Assembly (NCBI GenBank): GCA_036794395.1
Contig: DAIRGS010000095.1
Location: forward strand, 1-23,116
DNA: 23,116 nt
Source of the DNA: DASXMX01 sp036794395
GTDB taxonomy: Bacteria > Planctomycetota > Phycisphaerae > Tepidisphaerales > Tepidisphaeraceae
Direction of reading: 5' to 3'
The notes beneath the pieces were generated by a model. The model did no database searches, had not been told where the DNA came from, and saw only the letters and a program-made list of their open reading frames with translations. This document shows, one piece after another, positions 15,250-23,090 of this stretch. The translations under genes were made by a program, and so were the position numbers. Position 1 is the stretch's first letter. Each line of letters starts with the position of its first letter.

Positions 15250-15257
15250 GGATTGCG

Positions 15258-16589
15258 TCATTTTGAAAGCCCTCCGTTTCCCGGGGATGGGAGAGATGTT
15301 GAGGGTAAACGGACTCGAAATGTGGTGCCGGCGCCCAAGGCGCTTTCGACCCGGCACTCGCCACCCATCGCCTTAACATGTGATTCCACAAGGAATAAGC
15401 CCAATCCAAGATGGCCATCGGACTCGCGGGCGCGGGTGGCACGGTAGAAGGGTTCAAAGAGGTGCGGGAGATGTTCGGGTGCAATGCCTGGGCCGTTGTC
15501 TTTGATGACAATCTCGGTCCCATGCCCATTTGACTCAGCGGAAAGCTCGACGGTGCCGCCGGGCGTGTTGTAGTCAATTGCATTGCTGACAAGGTTTAAA
15601 ACCACGCTTCGGAGCCTTCCCAGCTCGGCATGTACGGGGATTTTACCATTGACGTGACGCACGAGATTGATGTTTTTTTCAGCAGCGAGCGAACCAGCCA
15701 ACTCTGCACATTGATTAAGCATTTCGCCTGCATCGACGTCCAGAAGTTCATCAGTTGAGGCAGAACCTTCTGCCCGCACCTGTCGCAACAGGGCCTGAAC
15801 GAGCTGACGCATATGGCGTGCCTCCGAGAGGCAGATATCCAATGTCTCAGCCAGTTCGGCCGCCGGACGGGGTCGCCGAAGGGCGACTTCCATCGTTGTG
15901 ATCATCGCGGCCACTGGCGTGCGCAGCTCATGAGAAGCATCGGCTAAAAAGCGCCGCCGCTCTTCAAAAGCGTTGCCGAGCCGTTCGAGCATCTCGTTAA
16001 GGCGGTCGGCCATCGGGCGTAGTTCGGGGGGGAGATCAGCCGCTTCGATCCGGCGATCGAGGTTGGATTCGTCGATCGTGCCGATCACTTCGACGGTGGT
16101 GTTGAGGGGGCGGAGGGCAAGACGGGCGAGGCGGGCGGAAACAAGGGCCGCGGCAATGCCAGCGGCAAGTCCGCAGCCGGAAATGGCCAGCGCCAAGCTT
16201 CTCATGGTTGTGTGAAAGTCTTCAGCGTCGGCTTGCCCGTGGATTTCGGAGACTGGAGTTTGTGATTCACCCATTACCCAAAAGGTTACCTGCCGGAGCC
16301 GACCGTCGGCGATGAAATTGCCGGTCTTCCATTTCAAGTTGTCCGCCGCCTCGCGTCCAAGAGGCCGGCGGTACGTTCTGCCCGAAGAGTCGGTTCCCAA
16401 AATCATCTGATCGCTGTTTCCCGTGGGTTGGGCCGAAATCGGTGGATTCGACGCGACAATCGCGTATTTTATGGAATTGTCCAGTTGATCGAGCAGGAGG
16501 TGACGGGCGAAGAGATAGGTGGCGCTGCCCGCAACCAGAATGGCTGCCCATACCGATAGGAGAATCGCGATCGCAATGCGGCGGGTCAT
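15258..16589 (-). CDS. Membrane sensor histidine kinase
   Basis: A 443-aa sensor kinase. TM1 is near residues 7-28, with a periplasmic sensor segment of about 100 aa and TM2 near 131-153. A HAMP-type linker leads to the phosphorylated H220 in the H-box RRFLADASHELRTPVAAM. The ATP-binding domain has the N-box LNLVSNAIDYN (N336), DNGPGIA (D364), an F-box (LFEPFYRA) and GLGLFLVESH. It would autophosphorylate on a periplasmic signal and pass phosphate to the regulator encoded just upstream, whose stop overlaps this start as ATGA (16586-16589). The stimulus is not evident from the sequence. Confidence 0.95.
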   Translation of the reverse strand: MTRRIAIAILLSVWAAILVAGSATYLFARHLLLDQLDNSIKYAIVASNPPISAQPTGNSDQMILGTDSSGRTYRRPLGREAADNLKWKTGNFIADGRLRQVTFWVMGESQTPVSEIHGQADAEDFHTTMRSLALAISGCGLAAGIAAALVSARLARLALRPLNTTVEVIGTIDESNLDRRIEAADLPPELRPMADRLNEMLERLGNAFEERRRFLADASHELRTPVAAMITTMEVALRRPRPAAELAETLDICLSEARHMRQLVQALLRQVRAEGSASTDELLDVDAGEMLNQCAELAGSLAAEKNINLVRHVNGKIPVHAELGRLRSVVLNLVSNAIDYNTPGGTVELSAESNGHGTEIVIKDNGPGIAPEHLPHLFEPFYRATRARESDGHLGLGLFLVESHVKAMGGECRVESALGAGTTFRVRLPSTSLPSPGNGGLSK

Positions 16590-17260
16590 GGTTTCTCGGT
16601 CAAGACGTAGCCAAGGCCGCGGCGCGTGTGGATCAATTTGATTGGATAGTCGCGATCGATTTTGTTTCGGAGATAGCCGATGTAGACGTCGACCACGTTG
16701 CTGGTGGTTTCATCGGCTTGATCGTAGATGTGGTCCCAGATTTCGCCACGGCTGACGACTCGGCCTTCGCGGTGGACCAGATATTCAAGAAGTGCGTACT
16801 CGCGGGCGCTGAGCGTGATGGATTTGCCCTGCCGACGAACGATCTTGCTGGCGGTGTCCACCTCCAGATCGGCAATCGACACGATCGTGGATTTCTGTCC
16901 ATGACCTCGACGGACCAGCGCGCGAACACGGGCCAGGAATTCATCCCATGCAAAAGGCTTGACCAGGTAATCGTCAGCGCCGAGATTCAGTCCTTTGACG
17001 CGATCTTCGACGGCGTCGCGGGCAGTCAGCAAAAGCACCGGAACATTCGAAGTGCTGCGCCGAACCTGCTGCACGATGGACCATCCATCCCGCGAGGGCA
17101 GCATGATGTCCAGGACCAGGCAGTCATATGGGTTTAGGCGGGCCCATTGAAGGGCTTCTTCGCCATCGGCGGTTAGATCGACGGCATAGCCTTCCTCGCG
17201 CAATCCGTTTGCGATCGAGCGCGCCAGGGGGCCGTGATCTTCTGCGACGAGTATTCTCAT
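16586..17260 (-). CDS. OmpR/PhoB-family response regulator
   Basis: A 224-aa protein. The receiver domain has the acidic pair E7/D8, phospho-acceptor D51 in CLVLDIMLPSRDG, T79 in LLLTARD and K101 in YLVKPF. The C-terminal winged-helix DNA-binding domain includes LSAREYALLEYLVHREGRVV and NVVDVYIGYLRNKID. It pairs with the kinase gene, which it overlaps by 4 bp, and would bind direct repeats of the type seen at 15232-15249. It starts 10 bp after the prepilin-type gene, so all four genes 17957-14713 may be one transcript. Confidence 0.95.
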   Translation of the reverse strand: MRILVAEDHGPLARSIANGLREEGYAVDLTADGEEALQWARLNPYDCLVLDIMLPSRDGWSIVQQVRRSTSNVPVLLLTARDAVEDRVKGLNLGADDYLVKPFAWDEFLARVRALVRRGHGQKSTIVSIADLEVDTASKIVRRQGKSITLSAREYALLEYLVHREGRVVSRGEIWDHIYDQADETTSNVVDVYIGYLRNKIDRDYPIKLIHTRRGLGYVLTEKP

Positions 17261-17270
17261 TCATTCACAG

Positions 17271-17957
17271 TCAGCGTGAGGCTTGAATCGTGACGGGTTT
17301 ATCGAGATCGCTGAAGCATTGATTTTCGTCCAGTGGCTCGGCTCGGCCGTTGAGGTGAACAACCGAGATTTTGTGCCTGCCGTGCCATCCAGGCAGGGTT
17401 TCAAAAGCGAGGATGCGATCCGGGCGCAGGGGACCCGCGGCGGACTTGCCGGCAAGCGAAGTCGCTTGGTCGGGCTGGTCGCGCCAATCGTAGCTTGATC
17501 CGACGTTCGGAAAGATGTCGCTGTCGGCGGGGCACTGAAAGGCGTGTGTCGGTCCGATATACGGAGAAATCAGTCCTTCCCAGTTTCGCTTCGCCACGTC
17601 GCGCGACGGCGGAAAGCGTTCGTTGTTGTAACTGGCGTACGTCATGAAGGCGGAATGGATCGCCTTGAGGTTGCTGAGGCAGACTAAACCGTTGGCCGAG
17701 TTGCGCGCTTTGGACATGGTGGCCAGTATGAGAACGGCTAATAGAACGATGATGAAGATGACGAACATCATCTCCACAATCGAAATACCGCGAGCGCGAC
17801 GAGAACGACTTTTGCGGCTTTCCGATCTGATCAGATGGATGAAATGAAATGAGTATGAGGCCGGGCGGTTCGCGGCTGAGGGCGCAGCAGCCTTACTGGC
17901 GCGCAACTCATCGTTGGCGTAAGGCGAAGACGGAGTCAGAGTTTGCGTTTCCAACAC
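17271..17957 (-). CDS. Prepilin-type N-terminal methylation domain protein
   Basis: A 228-aa type II secretion/type IV pilin-like protein. The cleavage motif RARG|ISIVE (G57, with E62 at mature position 5) is followed by a hydrophobic helix (MMFVIFIIVLLAVLILATM) and a soluble domain with CLSNLKAIHSAFMTYASYNN, FQCPADSD and HLNGRAE. The fold class is the large planctomycete pseudopilin set. The leader is unusually long (57 aa). The GTG at 17957 is the only supported start, because no ATG precedes the motif; a CTG near residue 42 would give a normal leader. An extended -10 lies eight bases upstream. Confidence 0.85.
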   Translation of the reverse strand: MLETQTLTPSSPYANDELRASKAAAPSAANRPASYSFHFIHLIRSESRKSRSRRARGISIVEMMFVIFIIVLLAVLILATMSKARNSANGLVCLSNLKAIHSAFMTYASYNNERFPPSRDVAKRNWEGLISPYIGPTHAFQCPADSDIFPNVGSSYDWRDQPDQATSLAGKSAAGPLRPDRILAFETLPGWHGRHKISVVHLNGRAEPLDENQCFSDLDKPVTIQASR

Positions 17958-17965
17958 CTCTGCTG

Positions 17966-17974
17966 AGTGTACCA
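17966..17974 (-). promoter_or_regulatory. Possible extended -10 before the prepilin operon
   Basis: TGGTACACT on the minus strand (17974-17966) matches the extended -10 pattern TGnTATAAT at most positions. A good -35 is not seen. It would place the transcript start at or near the GTG at 17957. Confidence 0.35.
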
Positions 17975-18268
17975 GAATTCGCCGTGGGAATCGTGGGCAA
18001 CGGGCTATCGAAGTCGGAAAAGACGCCCCGCCTTGCCACGGCTGGGGCTGATGGGGAGATGCCGGGGCAATGGGCAGAATTGGGAATTCAAGTCGTTGAA
18101 GTAACCTGTGCGGGGTTGACGGCTTAGCGATCCTCGGTCGCCGGACTCCCCATTGGCCATGTCAAATGACAGTAACGTCGGTTTTATTGCAGAGCACGCA
18201 AGGTTTGCAGATGGCGATTCGGGGTGGGGTGAGACCGGTCGGGCTCAGGTCAAACAGCCAAGTAGGGC
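17975..18268. other. Gene-free stretch between TPR and prepilin genes
   Basis: About 290 bp with no gene or RNA I can support. It contains a small palindrome TGTCA-AA-TGACA near 18160. Open frames here are short and in poor codon context. Confidence 0.5.
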
Positions 18269-20560
18269 TCATCCGCCAAGGTGATCGCGCCACATCGAAC
18301 GATATGCCGTTTCCACATCGGCCGCGAATGCCCGGCCATCCAGAAGGGGTGAGGACTGCATTTGGGTCCGAAGGGCGGATCGCATTTGTTCGAGCTCAGG
18401 CAGATCGCCAGCGAGTTCTGCAGCGATTTCGACATACCGATCGGTATTTGCCGCGACCAAATTAGGAACCCCCACAGTGGACAAAATGCTGAGGCCGCCT
18501 CGGGAAACCGCGGTTCCACCGGTCAAACTCACAACCGGAACGCCCATCCAGAGGGCGTCGCAGGTGGTGGTTCCACCAGCGTAGGGGAAGGGATCAAGGC
18601 CGATGTCAATTGAATTGTACTGCTCGAAATATTTCGCGCCGGGGAGGAAGCCGACGAAGTTGATTCGAGCTGGATCAACGCCCTCTGCGAACATATATGC
18701 GCGGACGCGATCGCGATGATCTCCCGGGTGAGCGTGGATCATCAGTTTGGATTGGGGGACCTGCATGAGAATGCGGCACCAGGTGCGCAGGGTGGGCGCG
18801 GTGACTTTCGCGAAGGTGTTTAGGGACCCGAATGTGATGTATCCCGCGGAAAGTGCGGGCAGCGCAGCGACGGGGAGGTTGAAGGGAGCGCCGGGATAGC
18901 ACCAATACGATTTGAGGCGGATGGTTTTCTCGAAGTAGACGCTCAGGTCGCTGCCGGGCGGATCGAGGTATGGGTCGCTTATGCGGTAGTCCATGGTGCG
19001 CAAACCGCTCGTGCTGCAATAGGCGAGGTAGGTAACCTGAACGGGGGCCGGCTTGGTGGCGAGCGCCATCATCCGGCCGGTGCGGGCGTGCAGTGAAAGG
19101 TCGACAAGGATGTCGATCTGATCTTCACGCACCCGCCCGGAAAAACGCTCATCATCCATTCCCAACGTGTTGTGCCAAACGGCGGCATGACTGCGAAGTT
19201 CGTTGGTCGTTGAATCAGGCCGCAGGGTATCGGAGTAACAGTAGATACCGAACTTCTGATGATCGTGATTCGCCAGGAGTGGAAGAAGAAAGCGGCCTAC
19301 GGGGTGATTGTGGAAATCGCAGGAAATGTAGCCGATCTTCAGGCGGCGGTCCGCGTCGCGATCTTGAACGTTGATTGTTGGAGAGATTCGGTTTTTGATC
19401 GCGGCGTCTTCTACGGGCTTTGCATAACGCTCGTGCCACAAGACGTGTTCTTCATACAACCGGCGGGAATCGTAATCGGGATGAAAATGCAGGGTGTACA
19501 GAAGATTGCCGGCAATCCTCGGGAGGTGCGTCAGCTCGATGGCCGATCGGTAGGCGTCGATGGATGCGTCTAATTCGCCTTTGTCGCGGAACATGACGGC
19601 GAGGTTGCTGTAGGCCTCGCCATAGGTCGGACGGAGCTCGATCGATTTCTTCAGGGACAAGATGGCATCATCGACCCGGCCAACATCTTTTAGCGCACTG
19701 CCCAGATTGAAAAACGCCTCCGCATAATCGGGTCGGACTGCGATCGCCTTTTGATACGCTTCCAATGCTTCGTGGGCGCGGCCGAGATCCCGGAGTGCGT
19801 TGCCGAGATTAAAAAGTGTGCCGGGATTGTTGGGTCGCAGCGACAGTGCGATTTGCACTTCAGCCAGGGCCTCGGGAAGCGAGCCGATTTCCTGGAGGGC
19901 GGCACTGAGGTTGTCGTGGGTATCCGCGTTTTGAGGCGCGATCGCAGCCGCGCGGCGGTACGCCCCGATCGCACTTTGGAAATCTCGGCGAAGATGATGC
20001 GCGATTGCGAGATTGTTCAGCGCTTCGGCCCATGTCGGGTTTAGCGCAATTGCGCGTTCGAAGGCGCTGATGGCTTCGTCGGATTTCCCCAATTCTTGAA
20101 GCGAAACCCCCAGGTAATTCCATGCCTCGGGAAGATCCTGCTTGAGCCCAAGGGCCTGGCGATAAACTTTGGCCGCTTCTTCGAAGCGTGAAGTCTGGCG
20201 GAGGGCATTGGCCAGATTGAGGTGAAGCTGGTGTATTTCGGGGCGGAGTCTGACGGCCTGCTGGAAGGCTTGAATTGCTTCCTCGAATTGTCCCTGAGAA
20301 GCCAGGAGAGTGCCGAGGTTCGCTTGGGAATCCGCGGTGTTTGGGCTGAGCTCGACCGCGCGGCGCAGGAGTTCAATGGCCTGGTTTCCGCGGCCGGTCT
20401 GATGCAGGAGGATTCCGAGGCGCTGAATGGATTCGACGTGATCGGGATGCTCGGCGCGGATTTGCCTGTAGCGTTGCTCGGCGCCGGTGAAGTGACCGGC
20501 CTGGTGAAGTCGGACGGCTTCTTCAAGGGTCTGTTGAAGTGAAATGGGCGTCATCCGCAT
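18269..20560 (-). CDS. TPR protein with O-GlcNAc transferase-like (SPINDLY-type) domain
   Basis: A 763-aa protein. Residues 1-345 are about ten TPR repeats (for example AIELLRRAVELSPNTADSQA, EALEAYQKAIAVRPDYAEAF). Residues about 405-760 are a GT41 domain: RRLKIGYISCDFHNHPVGRF (candidate catalytic His 419), VQVTYLAYCSTSGLRTMDYR, YITFGSLNTFAKVTAPTL, INFVGFLPGAKYFEQYNSID and GGTTTCDALWMGVPVVSL. Relatives transfer a sugar (GlcNAc or fucose) to Ser/Thr of proteins; the acceptor here is unknown. No signal peptide, so it is cytoplasmic. The start is ATG 20560, with a second ATG at 20554. It follows the MoaD/ThiS-like gene after 17 bp. Confidence 0.93.
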   Translation of the reverse strand: MRMTPISLQQTLEEAVRLHQAGHFTGAEQRYRQIRAEHPDHVESIQRLGILLHQTGRGNQAIELLRRAVELSPNTADSQANLGTLLASQGQFEEAIQAFQQAVRLRPEIHQLHLNLANALRQTSRFEEAAKVYRQALGLKQDLPEAWNYLGVSLQELGKSDEAISAFERAIALNPTWAEALNNLAIAHHLRRDFQSAIGAYRRAAAIAPQNADTHDNLSAALQEIGSLPEALAEVQIALSLRPNNPGTLFNLGNALRDLGRAHEALEAYQKAIAVRPDYAEAFFNLGSALKDVGRVDDAILSLKKSIELRPTYGEAYSNLAVMFRDKGELDASIDAYRSAIELTHLPRIAGNLLYTLHFHPDYDSRRLYEEHVLWHERYAKPVEDAAIKNRISPTINVQDRDADRRLKIGYISCDFHNHPVGRFLLPLLANHDHQKFGIYCYSDTLRPDSTTNELRSHAAVWHNTLGMDDERFSGRVREDQIDILVDLSLHARTGRMMALATKPAPVQVTYLAYCSTSGLRTMDYRISDPYLDPPGSDLSVYFEKTIRLKSYWCYPGAPFNLPVAALPALSAGYITFGSLNTFAKVTAPTLRTWCRILMQVPQSKLMIHAHPGDHRDRVRAYMFAEGVDPARINFVGFLPGAKYFEQYNSIDIGLDPFPYAGGTTTCDALWMGVPVVSLTGGTAVSRGGLSILSTVGVPNLVAANTDRYVEIAAELAGDLPELEQMRSALRTQMQSSPLLDGRAFAADVETAYRSMWRDHLGG

Positions 20561-20577
20561 TCATTGTGGAACCTGCT

Positions 20578-20877
20578 TCATCCGCCCGCAATCGCTCCCA
20601 GAATAATAAATGGCTCCTTCCCTGATGCCACCGCCTCTGGCAATGGCGCATCGGGCGACACATGCGACACGTCTTCCTCGCAAGCGAAAAACCTTACGAG
20701 CGGGCGGCGCTGTGAATTGCCGTGATCGCGGATCGTTCCCTGGAGTGCCGGATACTGGGATTCAAGCGAATCGAGCAGCACCCTTTGCGTGAGCGAGCCA
20801 GGCGGCACATCGACTGGAATCTCACGCGCCAGTCCAGAAAGTGCTTGAAGATGAGGGGGGATAATGACGCGAACCAT
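20578..20877 (-). CDS. MoaD/ThiS-family ubiquitin-like protein
   Basis: A 99-aa beta-grasp protein ending in the Gly-Gly needed for adenylation or thiocarboxylate formation (FIILGAIAGG). Matching features are the start VRVIIPPHLQALSG, the helix in TQRVLLDSLESQYPALQGTI and VRFFACEEDVSHVSPDAPLP before the end. It would carry sulfur or be attached to a partner, as in molybdopterin or thiamin synthesis, but no E1, MoaE or ThiG gene is in the window. MoaD-like genes of this type are often found next to BNR-repeat genes like the one at 21619-22734; here the four-helix gene and repeats separate them. ATG 20877. Confidence 0.88.
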   Translation of the reverse strand: MVRVIIPPHLQALSGLAREIPVDVPPGSLTQRVLLDSLESQYPALQGTIRDHGNSQRRPLVRFFACEEDVSHVSPDAPLPEAVASGKEPFIILGAIAGG

Positions 20878-20921
20878 GGTTATGCTCGATGAAGAACGGA
20901 GCGCTGTGCGAAGGCCGGGAA

Positions 20922-21317
20922 TTATGATGGAAGGTGTCTCACGTAGTCGCGAGCCGAATTACGCTTGATCAGACCGATGAGCATTCTCACAATTCGCTGA
21001 AGCCGTTCCTTCCCCGGCTTCGTTTGCACGATGCTTAATTTGGATTTGGCGACCAGTATGTCGAGCCCGGCCGCGCATTCGAGCGCCGAGCCGTGTGCGA
21101 TGTCGAAGAACCTGCAACGATCTTTCGCGGTGAATTTACCGTTTCCTTCGGCAATGTTGAGCGCGATCGAATTCGACGCGCGGTCGAGCTGATCTTTCAC
21201 GTCACCGATTCGGGCCGTCGATTCGAGCAGGGAGGATAGCCATGCGCTGAACACGATCGACTCCTTATAAACTTCCAGTTTCTCGTGATCAAACCAATGT
21301 TCGTCTGGGGTTGGCAT
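20922..21317 (-). CDS. Four-helix bundle protein (S23/bAvd-like)
   Basis: A 131-aa helical protein of the 23S rRNA intervening-sequence/four-helix bundle family: FDHEKLEVYKESIVFSAWL, DQLDRASNSIALNIAEGNGK, DRCRFFDIAHGSALECAAGL and a final helix with LQRIVRMLIGLIKR. Close relatives include the Avd accessory protein of diversity-generating retroelements, but no reverse transcriptase or variable repeat is present. These proteins often occur alone, inserted between other genes, with unknown function. It sits between two genes that are usually neighbours, and next to duplicated hexamer-rich hairpins (21358-21634). ATG 21317. Confidence 0.92.
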   Translation of the reverse strand: MPTPDEHWFDHEKLEVYKESIVFSAWLSSLLESTARIGDVKDQLDRASNSIALNIAEGNGKFTAKDRCRFFDIAHGSALECAAGLDILVAKSKLSIVQTKPGKERLQRIVRMLIGLIKRNSARDYVRHLPS

Positions 21318-21357
21318 GGAAAACCTGTGGATTCGAGTGCGATTTGTGTCAGGGGAC

Positions 21358-21468
21358 GGCCTAAAAGCAAATTAGAGTAAGAGTAAGATTAGGAGTAAGA
21401 GTAGGATGGCCGTTACCGCTTCTTCTTTCATCTTACTCTTACTCTCGGCGACTCAAGCCAGCGTCTGA
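21358..21468. repeat. Hexamer-rich hairpin unit, copy A
   Basis: A 111-bp unit starting GGCCTAAAAGCAAAT, then a 37-bp stretch built of AGAGTA/AGATTA/GGAGTA hexamers (21374-21410), GCTTCTTC, a complementary run (21430-21445), and ending TCAAGCCAGCGTCTGA. 21374-21389 and 21430-21445 are a perfect 16-bp inverted pair. Copy B at 21470 repeats the same order. Confidence 0.85.
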
Positions 21469-21469
21469 T

Positions 21470-21634
21470 GGCCGAAATGCAAATCAGAGTAAGAGTAAGA
21501 TTAGGAGTAAGAGTAGGATGGCAGGCTGGGCTTCTTCGGCTTTTATCCTACTCTTAATCCTAATCTTACTCCTACTCCTACTCCTACTCCTACTCCTACT
21601 CTTCTCCTTCGCGGCGATTCAAGCCAGCGTCTGA
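21470..21634. repeat. Hexamer-rich hairpin unit, copy B with TACTCC expansion
   Basis: A 165-bp second copy of the unit at 21358-21468. The 37-bp hexamer stretch 21486-21522 is identical to 21374-21410. The complementary side (21545-21578 pairs with 21486-21519 at 31 of 34) is longer because it has five TACTCC units (21567-21596). It ends with the same TCAAGCCAGCGTCTGA, which here is the 3' end of the BNR-repeat gene (stop at 21619). Confidence 0.85.
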
Positions 21635-22734
21635 ACCTCCACTGAAACCACCGCGGGCAGATCCAGAACGATGGGCTCCCAACGATCTCCCGCATTTGCC
21701 GAGGCATAAACCTGTCCGCCGGTGGTTCCAAAGTAAATCCCGCATTGATCCAATGAATCCACCGCCATCGCATCCCGGAGAACGTTCACGTAACAGTCTT
21801 TCTGCGGCAGGCCGTTGGTCAGCGCCTCCCACTCATTGCCGCCGGTTCGGCTGCGATACACGCGCAGCTTCCCCTCCGGCGGAAAATGCTCCGAGTCACT
21901 CTTGATCGGCACCACATACACCGTCTCCGGCTCATGCGCGTGCACATCAATCGGAAACCCAAAATCCGTCGGCAGGTTCCCCGACACTTCCCGCCATGAT
22001 TCCCCCGCGTCATCGCTCCGCATCACGTCCCAATGTTTTTGCATGAACAGCGTATCTGGCCGCGATGGATGCAGCGCAATCCGGTGAACGCAATGCCCCA
22101 CCTCCGCCGTCGGGTTCGGCATGAAGTCTGACTTGAGCCCCCGATTGATCGGCTTCCAGGTCGTCCCCCCGTCATCCGTGCGAAACGCGCCCGCCGCCGA
22201 GATCGCGATGAAAATACGATCCGGATTCTTCGGATCAATCAGAATCGTGTGCAAACACATCCCGCCCGCGCCCGGCTGCCATCGCGGCCCCGACCCATGT
22301 CCGCGCAGCCCCGGCAATTCCTGCCAGTTCTGCCCAGCATCGGTCGTTTTAAAAATCGCCGCGTCTTCCGCGCCCGCGTAAACGGTATCCACGTCAGTCA
22401 GCGAAGGCTCCAGGTGCCAGACGCGTTTGAATTCCCAAGGGTGGGCCGTCCCGTCGTACCACTGATGCGTGCCTGGAATGCCATCGTAAACAAACTTATT
22501 CCCCCCTTGTGCCCAGGTTTTTCCACCATCCTTCGATATCTGAATCTGCTGCCCAAACCACCCGCTCGATTGCGAAGCATAGAGCCGGTCAGGATCGACC
22601 GGCGACCCCTTAAGATGATAAATCTCCCACCCTGCAAAGTGTGGCCCCGAAACATCCCACTTCTGCTGCTTCCCGTCCGAAGTAAGAATAAAAGCGCCTT
22701 TGCGCGTGCCCACCAACACTCTAACGCTGCTCAT
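21619..22734 (-). CDS. BNR/Asp-box repeat (exo-alpha-sialidase-like) protein
   Basis: A 371-aa beta-propeller with at least four Asp-box repeats: ISKDGGKTW, KTTDAGQNW, RTDDGGTTW and RSDDAGESW. The start MSSVRVLVGTRKGAFIL is typical of a family annotated as WD40/YVTN/BNR-like or exo-alpha-sialidase. No signal peptide is present, and the sialidase catalytic Arg triad is not evident, so the enzyme name should not be trusted. It may be a sortilin/Vps10-like propeller of unknown role. ATG 22734 has GAGG about ten bases upstream. It is often a neighbour of MoaD-like genes. Its last bases are included in the duplicated unit that follows. Confidence 0.88.
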   Translation of the reverse strand: MSSVRVLVGTRKGAFILTSDGKQQKWDVSGPHFAGWEIYHLKGSPVDPDRLYASQSSGWFGQQIQISKDGGKTWAQGGNKFVYDGIPGTHQWYDGTAHPWEFKRVWHLEPSLTDVDTVYAGAEDAAIFKTTDAGQNWQELPGLRGHGSGPRWQPGAGGMCLHTILIDPKNPDRIFIAISAAGAFRTDDGGTTWKPINRGLKSDFMPNPTAEVGHCVHRIALHPSRPDTLFMQKHWDVMRSDDAGESWREVSGNLPTDFGFPIDVHAHEPETVYVVPIKSDSEHFPPEGKLRVYRSRTGGNEWEALTNGLPQKDCYVNVLRDAMAVDSLDQCGIYFGTTGGQVYASANAGDRWEPIVLDLPAVVSVEVQTLA

Positions 22735-22909
22735 ATAGGTGCCCTCATAGTTCTGACAATTCGACCGTCGCCATTTCGATCAGCGCGATTCCCTGCCCTT
22801 TAAGCGGACGGATTTTTAGCCCCGATACCATTCAGATCCAGGGAGTGTCAGTTTCGCATAGCGCCAACCTTCAAACAAGTTAAGGCCTGAAGCTCCGCAT
22901 CAAGCTTCT

Positions 22910-23090
22910 CCCTCCACCGGTACGCCGGGGGAGGGTAGGGAGGGGGCGTGGGTTGACCGACGGAGCGGCCGGTGGGCCACAATGAGCGCATGCTCGGCGC
23001 ATGTGACCCCATGATAGAAAGAGCATGGCTCTATCGGGGGGGGCGAAAGAAGGCCCCCTCCCTCCCCTCCCCCGGCGTACCGGTGGAGGG
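22910..23090. repeat. 38-bp inverted repeat pair with 105-bp centre
   Basis: 22910-22947 and 23053-23090 are reverse complements at 37 of 38 positions; the arms start CCCTCCACCGGTACGCCGGG and are very G/C-biased. The 105-bp centre has a smaller pairing (AGAGC-ATG-GCTCT inside GATAG...CTATC) and no ORF. It looks like a dispersed non-coding palindrome or MITE-like element; no clear target duplication is seen. 22735-22909 holds nothing else I can support. Confidence 0.8.

Noticed and set aside
14677..15447. 256-aa plus-strand ORF
   Set aside because: It is antisense to the exported-protein gene and the end of the histidine kinase, both of which are well supported.
20663..20669. Another TGCGACA motif
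   Set aside because: It is isolated and inside the MoaD/ThiS-like coding sequence, so it does not extend the cluster at 12809-13023.
20922..21317. Diversity-generating retroelement
   Set aside because: Only the Avd-like four-helix protein is present; there is no reverse transcriptase or template/variable repeat pair in the window.
21567..21602. Tandem TACTCC units as a CRISPR-like array
   Set aside because: Six-base units without spacers are a microsatellite; no cas gene is present.
21543..21773. Minus-strand ORF ending in repeated Val-Gly
   Set aside because: It is the TACTCC/hexamer repeat translated in a shadow frame of the BNR gene, not a gene.
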